14,929 nt of DNA. Source: Hepatocystis sp. ex Piliocolobus tephrosceles (Eukaryota; Apicomplexa; Aconoidasida; Haemosporida; Plasmodiidae). The notes under the pieces are model-generated. The model was not told the DNA's origin, ran no database searches, and was given only the letters and a program-made list of their open reading frames with translations. The translations under genes and the position numbers were made by a program. The DNA lies in the NCBI GenBank assembly GCA_902459845.2, contig CABPSV020000498.1, forward strand, positions 1 to 14,929, in the 5' to 3' direction. Each line of letters opens with the position of its first letter. Positions within the stretch are counted from its first letter, which is position 1. Below are positions 11,201-14,929 of the stretch, one piece after another.

Positions 11201-11732
11201 ACTGATGATGGAAGTGATGATAGAGATGAAGCGAAAGATACGAAAACGGAGGTACAAAATATGGTAAAGAAAAGAAGTAAAAGAATTGAAACAATACAAA
11301 ATCAAAATCAAAATAATAAATTAAATGATACAAATAACGAAAAAAGTAGTACCAAAAAAAGTAATATCAAACAAGATAGTACCAAACAAGATAGTACCAA
11401 ACAAGATAGTACCAAACAAGATAGTACCAAACAAGATAGTACCAAACAAGATAGTACCAATACATGTACACGGTCTCGTAGTGATAGTACCAGTACTATT
11501 TTGAGTAAAAGTAGAAACAATAGATTAGGTGTTCGTACACGTAGTGCTAATATTCTCGGTAATGTTAACTCGTGTAATAGTCATAATAATAATGTTAAAC
11601 TAGATAAACATGTAGGTACATATAATAGTATAGTTCGTAGTAAATCATATGCAACTAATATAAAGTTATGTACTCGTAAACGTAGTGACAGTATTTTATG
11701 TAAACATGCAGAGTATGGTTCATCTAATGAAA

Positions 11733-11780
<48 letters not shown>

Positions 11781-13098
11781 GTGAAGAACACTATTATTTT
11801 TATTTATTCGGTTTAGCTACAATATATACATTTTTCACATTTTATTTTGATCGTAATAGAATTTCGCAGTTTCTAATATTTCCACCAGTACAAGGAAAAG
11901 GACTAGGTATGACTGTTTTAGAAAAAATATATCACTTATCTATTATTAACAGTAATATAAAAGAAGTAACTGTTGAAGATCCTGCAGCTTCTTTTATACA
12001 ATTAAGAGATATTATTGCAATAAAGATTTGTATCGATTTGAATATATTTAATAGATGTGTTTTATATCCATATGATTATTTAAAAAAAAAAAAAATAATA
12101 AAAAAAAATTATATATTTGATAAAAATAAACTTATGCAAATTTGTAAGGAAACACATAAACAAGTAACTAGAATGACAGAAATTTTATTATTAGCTGCTG
12201 TATTACCACACCCATTACCTGTATATACCGAACATGAAGATAAACCTTCTGGCACTTTAAGAAAAAGAGAAAAAAGAAGTGAAAGTAATACTAGTGCTAC
12301 TGTTTCTGCTGCTACTTCTACAAATACTAACAATACATACAATGAAAACTCAATGGAAAAATTTGAAACTTCAGACGCTTGTAAAGATGTTCGAATACGA
12401 GTCAAAAAAAGAATGAAACAATTTTATATTAGCGATATGATCAATAAAAATCTAAGTTGTACGACTTCGGACATATTCCGTGATTATGTAAGTTAAGATG
12501 GGACAAAAATAGGTTGTTGTCTATACGTTATATATGACCATTACTTGTATATATGACCATTATGTGTGTATATGACCATTACTTGTATATATGACCATTA
12601 TGTGTGTATATGACCATTATGTGTGTATACCATCATACAAAAAGTATGCGGACCAGTTTTTATTGGCTTGCTTTTGCCATATGTGTATATCTCCCGTCAT
12701 GTACTAACATGTACCAACGCGTTTGGCTCTTTTTCAAGTTATTGTTTTTTTTTTATTTTTTTTTTATTTTTTTTTTATTTTTTTTTTATTTTATTTTTTT
12801 TTTTTTTTTAGGTTAAGGAGGAGTTAAGCAAAATGTGGAAACAGGAGTGTAAAATTTATTACAGGTAAATTATTTATTTATTAAAAATGTATTTGATAAT
12901 ATCGGAAAGAAAAAAAAAAAAAAAAAAAAAATAGCTGAACAAAAAATAGCTAAACAAAAAATAGCTAAACAAAAAATAGCTAAGCAATTAACACAAAACA
13001 ATTAACGAAGGACAATATAACAAATACATAATTGAATAAGATTAATCAAGATAATACGTACAAAATATATAATATAACAAAATGTAGTACACAGTGTA

Positions 13099-13145
<47 letters not shown>

Positions 13146-13185
13146 CAGGACAATTAAAAAACTAAGGACATTATACCCATTATGA
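7709..13185 (+). CDS. HAT1: histone acetyltransferase type B catalytic subunit HAT1 (4 exons)
   Basis: HAT1 transfers acetyl from acetyl-CoA to Lys5/Lys12 of newly made histone H4 before chromatin assembly (family knowledge). Exons 7709-7993, 8393-12487, 12812-12864 and 13149-13185 join in frame to give 1489 aa. The HAT1 N-terminal domain crosses intron 1: IKFHPCISRSDYF and THHFFTDSEQ in exon 1, then ILGFDSLKIDFYYTC, PPGF 199-202 and FHRKVEWFYHWFIESAS about 748-764. The GNAT core has QGKGLG 1262-1267 for acetyl-CoA and VEDPAASFIQLRD with E1290, matching the general-base Glu of human and yeast HAT1. A C-terminal helical region follows. Two inserts (about 230-743 and 784-1225) of Asn-, Lys- and acid-rich repeats explain the length; human HAT1 is 419 aa. 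The ATG at 7709 is the first in frame; the ATG at 7751 is an alternative. Stops lie just inside introns 2 and 3, so the C-terminus depends on the splice model. Confidence 0.93.
7994..8392 (+). other. HAT1 intron 1
   Basis: This 399-nt phase-0 intron has donor CAG|GTACTT and acceptor ctatttttacag. Splicing joins FTDSEQ to ILGFDSLKIDFYY, which rebuilds the conserved HAT1 N-terminal domain. It holds six 10-bp attcttttcc/attattttct units (8008-8067), a (TA)n run, a poly-T run and a 38-nt poly-A run (8168-8205). Confidence 0.93.
8882..9013 (+). repeat. NGDV 12-bp coding repeat in HAT1
   Basis: Eleven 12-bp units encode NGDV (six perfect), SGDA, NGDV and three NGVV (residues 259-302). It begins the first large insert of the HAT1 protein, just after an acidic EEMNESDRSS segment. 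Confidence 0.92.
9386..9490 (+). other. AT-hook-like basic array in HAT1
   Basis: Residues 427-461 contain three spaced basic cores: TRGRKKKSET (from R427), SRRGRKKTET (from R445) and IRGRRPKKIE (from R455). The third is closest to the AT-hook core RGRP. ET/ES-GRKK spacing suggests an internally repeated motif. AT-hooks bind the minor groove of A/T tracts; whether this one does is inference. It could equally serve as a nuclear localisation signal. Confidence 0.55.
9587..9850 (+). repeat. NNSNS 18-bp coding repeat with 99-bp tandem duplication
   Basis: Asn/Ser-rich 18-bp units of the type aacagtaacagtgtaaac encode NNSNSV and NNSNSI. Within the array, 9653-9751 is repeated as 9752-9850, each exactly 99 bp (33 codons). 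The copies differ at one base near the end, AGT versus TGT, which changes Ser to Cys. The match indicates a recent in-frame duplication. Confidence 0.92.
10084..10194 (+). repeat. NTV 9-bp coding repeat in HAT1
   Basis: About twelve units of gtaaatacg encode TVN tripeptides, with TIN and IVN variants and TPN near both ends. The composition is typical of replication-slippage repeats. It lies in the first insert, before the conserved FELFHRKVEWF segment. Confidence 0.9.
10577..10744 (+). repeat. 21-bp heptapeptide repeat (TGEEEIK) in HAT1
   Basis: Eight 21-bp units encode TGEEEIK, TGKEGTE, SGKEEIK and related heptads (residues 824-879). Charge alternates between acidic and basic within each unit. 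The seven-residue period could allow a helical or coiled segment, but the Gly at position 2 argues against a stable coil. It is in the second insert. Confidence 0.92.
11369..11458 (+). repeat. KQDST 15-bp coding repeat in HAT1
   Basis: Six essentially identical 15-bp units encode KQDST (residues 1088-1117). A Ser/Arg/Thr-rich stretch with RSRSDS and TRKRSDS follows, which may be phosphorylated. The exactness of the copies suggests recent expansion. Confidence 0.93.
11736..11778 (+). repeat. poly-Asn (AAT)n tract in HAT1
   Basis: A trinucleotide AAT run encodes about 14 consecutive Asn just before the second conserved half of the acetyltransferase domain (E1226 onward). Confidence 0.92.
12488..12811 (+). 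other. HAT1 intron 2
   Basis: This 324-nt intron has the consensus donor TAT|GTAAGT and a long poly-T tract before acceptor ttttag. It is phase 0. Read through, it gives V-S-stop at once. It contains a 19-bp minisatellite at 12531-12625. Confidence 0.85.
12531..12625. repeat. 19-bp alternating minisatellite in HAT1 intron 2
   Basis: Five 19-bp units of two types, A tatatgaccattacttgta and B tatatgaccattatgtgtg, in the order A-B-A-B-B. The alternation suggests duplication of an AB dimer followed by a single-unit gain. Confidence 0.92.
12865..13148 (+). other. HAT1 intron 3
   Basis: This 284-nt intron has donor ACAG|GTAAAT and acceptor tttttcag. It splits an Arg codon (AG|G). Exon 3 (12812-12864) encodes VKEELSKMWKQECKIYY and exon 4 (13149-13185) encodes TIKKLRTLYPL then TGA. 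If retained, the protein ends after YYR. The intron carries a poly-A run, a four-copy 15-bp repeat (12931-12990) and a (TA)n run. Confidence 0.78.
12931..12990. repeat. 15-bp tandem repeat in HAT1 intron 3
   Basis: Four 15-bp units of atagctaaacaaaaa; units 2 and 3 are identical, unit 1 differs at one base and unit 4 is diverged. Units 2-4 contain TAGCTA. Confidence 0.9.
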
Positions 13186-13513
13186 TAACAATTGATCAAA
13201 AAAAAAAAATTGAAGGATCCTTTATTTTTTTTTGGAATTTGTTTTATTTTACCATATACATATTTATTACGTAATATATATATATATATATATATATATA
13301 CTTCGTTATTAATTTTGTTATTATTTTTTTTTTTTTTTTTTTTTTTTTTGAAATTATACTGAATAATCCATATATATTTTTATCAGTCTAGTTTAACCTA
13401 TTTTACAATCCAAACAAGTGATTAGATATCCTGTTAATAAAAATTTAAATAATTTTTAATACGGCTCACACACATTGTCATATTTTTTTTTTTTTTTTTT
13501 ATCACAAATACTA

Positions 13514-13563
<50 letters not shown>

Positions 13564-13592
13564 TTAATACTTGTACTAATAAATTGCACAAC
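13186..13592. other. convergent spacer between HAT1 and MAF1
   Basis: This 407-bp gap lies between two genes that face each other and must hold both 3' UTRs. It is AT-rich with a (TA)n run (13277-13300) and poly-T runs at about 13325-13349, 13483-13500 and 13518-13562. I see no gene or RNA in it. Confidence 0.7.
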
Positions 13593-14495
13593 TCAGCTGC
13601 TAATATAACAATGAGATGATTCTTCTTCGTCACATTCGACATAATCATTTATTGGTAACTCGTCTTCTTGAAGACTAACATACATATTGTTAAACTCACC
13701 ATCGTTGGGGGTTTTATATTTTGGTTTAGTTATACAAGAAATAAATAATATTCGATTATTTTTTTTAGCAAAAAAAAAATAATTAAAACAAGAAATACAA
13801 TGTTTATCCATATAAGGGTCTTTATCAACATCATTTAAATAAGTATAAACATCACAATATTTAAAATCGATTAAATCTTTTAAAATTTTCCATATTCTTT
13901 TATTAAATCCTCTATGTACATTTTCTATTATATAAAATAAATTATAATTTATATTATCAATAACTTTGTTTATATTTTTTATATATTTATAATTTGATTT
14001 ATTTAAATATTTAAACTCGTAATCAGGAAAAACATAATTTAATATATTAATAATATATGGTAATATATACGTTTCTTCTTTTTCTGTTTTTATTAACTCA
14101 ATCGTTTTTTTTTTATTGATTTTTTGAATTTTTTTGTTTTTATTTACTTTTTTTATTTGTTTTAGATCATTTAAAAAGTCAGAGGGGGAAATAACTTCTG
14201 GGACAACTTCTGTATTCTTATTTGTTGAAGTAGTTTGTTCGTTTTTAGTACATTCTGTTGGTATGTTAGTATTAACTTGAAATGTAGTGGATGAAAAAGA
14301 ATTGGGTATTTTATTTTTAACAAGATTATCAATAAATACAGATGAGTTATTAGTACATTTATCACTTTTCGAATAATTATTGTTTTCAGTTTTTTCGAAT
14401 AACTCTATTTTAGCCTCAATAAATCGATCTTGCGCTTCTAATCGTTCTAAAAATAAATTGACATCATTCAAATTTTCAACATTTAAACTTATCAT
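13593..14495 (-). CDS. MAF1: MAF1, repressor of RNA polymerase III transcription
   Basis: MAF1 binds RNA polymerase III and represses tRNA and 5S rRNA synthesis under starvation or stress (family knowledge). The 300-aa protein starts at the ATG at 14495 and has the family layout. An A box lies at about 6-36 (NLNDVNLFLERLEAQD then FIEAKIELF). A polar linker at 37-135 follows, with a basic patch KKVNKNKKIQKINKKK at 115-130 that may direct nuclear entry. FPDYEF is at 156-161. The B box is YCDVYTYLNDVDKDPY (213-228) and the C box FNYFFFAKKNNRILFISC (237-254). The tail is acidic (277-292). The usual LWSFNYFFY reads ISCFNYFFF, so the conserved Trp is lost. Length is near the human 256 aa, without the homopolymer inserts of its neighbours. 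It converges on HAT1 across a 407-bp spacer. Confidence 0.93.
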   Translation of the reverse strand: MISLNVENLNDVNLFLERLEAQDRFIEAKIELFEKTENNNYSKSDKCTNNSSVFIDNLVKNKIPNSFSSTTFQVNTNIPTECTKNEQTTSTNKNTEVVPEVISPSDFLNDLKQIKKVNKNKKIQKINKKKTIELIKTEKEETYILPYIINILNYVFPDYEFKYLNKSNYKYIKNINKVIDNINYNLFYIIENVHRGFNKRIWKILKDLIDFKYCDVYTYLNDVDKDPYMDKHCISCFNYFFFAKKNNRILFISCITKPKYKTPNDGEFNNMYVSLQEDELPINDYVECDEEESSHCYISS

Positions 14496-14754
14496 TTTAA
14501 TGTTACCGCTATCATATTTACATTAACATACATACATATGTACATACATATGTACATATATATATATGCACTCACAAATATAATATTCAATTACATATAT
14601 ATTCAATTACATATATATTCAATTACATATATACTCAATTACATATATATTCAATTACATATATATTCAATTACATATATATTCAATTACATATATATTC
14701 AATTACATATATATTCAATTACATATATAGATTAAATTACAAAATTTAAAAAAT

Positions 14755-14785
<31 letters not shown>

Positions 14786-14884
14786 GTTAACTATTTTCAA
14801 TTATCAAAGGTGTTACAAGTGCAAATGTATAAATATTCAATTATACATATATGTGAATATATGTATATGTACAAAACTAGTGAG

Positions 14885-14929
<45 letters not shown>
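14496..14929. other. upstream flank of MAF1
   Basis: This is the probable promoter and 5' UTR region of minus-strand MAF1. It carries catatgtacata repeats (about 14527-14570), the nine-copy 16-bp array, a poly-T run (about 14758-14785) and a poly-A run of 42 nt reaching the window end. No gene is seen. The next upstream gene lies beyond the window. Confidence 0.65.
14585..14728. repeat. 16-bp tandem repeat, nine copies, upstream of MAF1
   Basis: Nine head-to-tail copies of attcaattacatatat without indels. Only copy 4 (14633-14648) differs, reading actc instead of attc. The array ends 90 bp before the MAF1 ATG on the minus-strand side, so it may lie in the 5' UTR. Its plus-strand frame encodes a meaningless Tyr/Ile repeat. 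Confidence 0.95.

Noticed and set aside
14538..14735. Plus-strand Tyr/Ile repeat peptide
   Set aside because: It arises only from the 16-bp tandem repeat, whose period is not a multiple of three, and ends with the array.
14888..14929. Terminal 42-nt poly-A run as a polyadenylated cDNA or retrocopy end
   Set aside because: Similar long A/T runs occur throughout the window, and it simply reaches the window edge.

Overview
The window is extremely AT-rich (intergenic DNA is almost wholly A/T). It has long poly-T, poly-A and (TA)n tracts, AT-rich introns with GT..AG ends, and proteins swollen by Asn-, Lys- and Ser-rich low-complexity inserts. That combination points to a malaria parasite of the Plasmodium falciparum/Laverania group, nuclear genome. 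From memory, unchecked, a histone acetyltransferase gene next to MAF1 fits P. falciparum chromosome 4. I saw no bacterial, phage, transposon or CRISPR features and no RNA gene.

Layout: 1-455 is the 3' flank of the first gene. 456-4919 (minus) encodes an MCM9-type MCM helicase of 1487 aa, apparently intronless. 4920-7708 is a 2.8-kb gene-free divergent spacer with tandem-repeat patches near each end. 7709-13185 (plus) is a four-exon gene for the type B histone acetyltransferase HAT1, 1489 aa; the intron-exon model was built by hand, including two tiny 3' exons of 53 and 37 nt. 13186-13592 is a short convergent spacer. 13593-14495 (minus) encodes MAF1, the RNA polymerase III repressor, 300 aa. 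14496-14929 is the MAF1 upstream flank, with a nine-copy 16-bp repeat and a terminal poly-A run.

The genes are nuclear housekeeping functions: recombination/repair helicase (MCM9), acetylation of new histone H4 (HAT1) and Pol III repression (MAF1). MCM9 and HAT1 share one divergent spacer; HAT1 and MAF1 converge. They are not an operon, and no novel multi-gene system is evident.

The most interesting material is inside the proteins and the repeats. HAT1 has an AT-hook-like basic array, an SV40-like nuclear signal and a nearly perfect 99-bp tandem duplication. MCM9 has a 55-nt uninterrupted coding poly(A) tract and a Gly-Ser linker within its AAA+ domain. Short-period minisatellites occupy the flanks and introns.
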